In this document: piece by piece, positions 63,009 through 64,000 of the stretch
Layout: every line of letters starts with the position of its first letter
Numbering within the stretch: the first letter of the stretch is position 1
Source of the DNA: Labia minor
Taxonomy: Eukaryota; Arthropoda; Insecta; Dermaptera; Spongiphoridae
Assembly: GCA_963082975.1 (NCBI GenBank)
Contig: OY720347.1
Span: 27,806,221 to 27,870,220, forward strand
DNA: 64,000 nt
Direction of reading: 5' to 3'
The notes under the pieces: generated by a model
The model's database searches: none
What the model was told of the DNA's origin: nothing
Seen by the model: only the letters and a program-made list of their open reading frames with translations
Position numbers and translations under genes: made by a program

Positions 63009-64000
63009 TGTTCAATAATTTAATAAGGAGTGAATGTTTGCATAAATTTATCTTTTTCTAAAATTTTAATTATAAAAGTGGATAAATAAAAATAGTGTAA
63101 TATTTAATAGCAATTTATTAACTAAAAGATTATCTGCCATATATTTATAATATCATTAATAAAATATATGTAGGATATGTTATTAAATCAATTAAGAATT
63201 CAGATTTGAAAATTAAAGGAATGTTTAGAACTTTAGAATATAAAAAACGTTTTAATTGATATTTAAATCATTTTTTTACTTATAGTAGAAAAATTTATAA
63301 TGTCTACATTGATAATAAAAACTATACATATGTATGATATATATATATATATATATATTTATAAAGATATAAACGTGATTTATTCTAAAATTAGAACAAA
63401 TTAATATATTGTATATTTGTAAATCTAATTTAATAAATATTCGTAAGTATTCTTTTCAAAGGGAAATCTCTAACATGATTATCATTGTTAATAATTCAAT
63501 CTTTTTTCTTTCTAAAATAAATATTTATTTATTTATTAGAATATTAACAATCTAGCACTTAAAACTAAGTTAAAAAAAATTCTAGCTCCTTAAGGTACAA
63601 TTAAAATGAATAAAAAATAAAATAAGCAAAATGATTAATAAAATACAATAGATAAAAGTATGAAATTAATTTTTGACTGTTTGAAATTGCCGTAGAACCA
63701 TAGCATATGATAAACTTTCTTGAAGAATCTAAAATCAAATAAAAATAAATTTATAATCATAATATCAAAAAATAATTGTTTTTGTTATTAAATGAAAATT
63801 ACAAGAGATAATTATTATTTTTTTTATTTTGAATTCTATAAATACTCTTTTTTTTAATTTTATGATTTAAAAATTAATAGATAAGTAATCTCTTTTTTTT
63901 AGAAATGGAAAAAAAACTATCCGAAAATAATGAAAAATTAAACATATTTATGTGAAATGAAAATTAAAAATAGAATTAAGAAATTGTTTTTCTTATTTAA
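63009..64000. other. Right edge of the window, AT-rich
   Basis: No gene recognised; a TA run lies near 63338-63358. CCGTAGAACCATAG near 63692 resembles the LINE 3' terminus but is too short to call. Confidence 0.5.

Noticed and set aside
63688-63706. CCGTAGAACCATAG resembling the LINE 3' terminus
   Set aside because: Too short to separate from chance.

Overview
This is a very AT-rich (roughly four fifths A+T by eye) eukaryotic window that looks like an insect genome. It has spliceosomal GT-AG introns, a chitin-metabolism gene, and mariner, hAT, pogo, LINE and foldback elements typical of arthropods. I cannot fix the order from the sequence alone.

The window is essentially one gene. A plus-strand chitinase of the insect Cht6 (group VI) type runs from its ATG at 10114 to its stop at 61300. 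I could place 16 coding exons with GT/AG borders whose phases all agree. They total 6933 nt, which is exactly 2310 codons plus a stop. The protein has a signal peptide, a GH18 catalytic domain (about residues 24-395, catalytic Glu146), a Thr-rich linker, a six-cysteine CBM14 chitin-binding domain (481-537), a low-complexity Thr/Ser/Arg/acidic region of about 1700 residues with tandem repeats, and a second CBM14 at the extreme C-terminus (2254-2308). An AG acceptor directly before the ATG implies an upstream 5'UTR exon that I could not place. A TATA-containing island near 3513 is one candidate promoter. Exon 14 (3.47 kb) reads through its donor to an in-frame stop at 55180, so an isoform lacking the last CBM14 is possible.

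Layout: 1-10113 is upstream DNA with a decayed LINE 3' end holding a hAT MITE (about 143-1030) and three copies of a hairpin-ended repeat (family A), two of them in tandem. Intron 1 (25.8 kb) and intron 2 (8.1 kb) carry most of the mobile DNA: hAT elements with nested insertions, a pogo/Tigger remnant, long-inverted-repeat elements (families B and D), further family A copies, a long palindrome, a mariner reduced to its ends and transposase N-terminus, LINE fragments, and a GC-rich antisense small ORF of unknown identity (40901-41041). Introns 3-13 are short or modest. Intron 14 holds a mariner split by a 1.7-kb hAT-like element that may itself contain a piggyBac-like MITE, and intron 15 holds a LINE reverse-transcriptase pseudogene. 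After 61300 there is 3'UTR, AT-rich DNA and one more hAT MITE.

I saw no tRNA, rRNA, CRISPR array or intact transposase. No dedicated multi-gene system is visible. The notable material is the architecture of the chitinase and the nested, hairpin-rich repeats in its introns.
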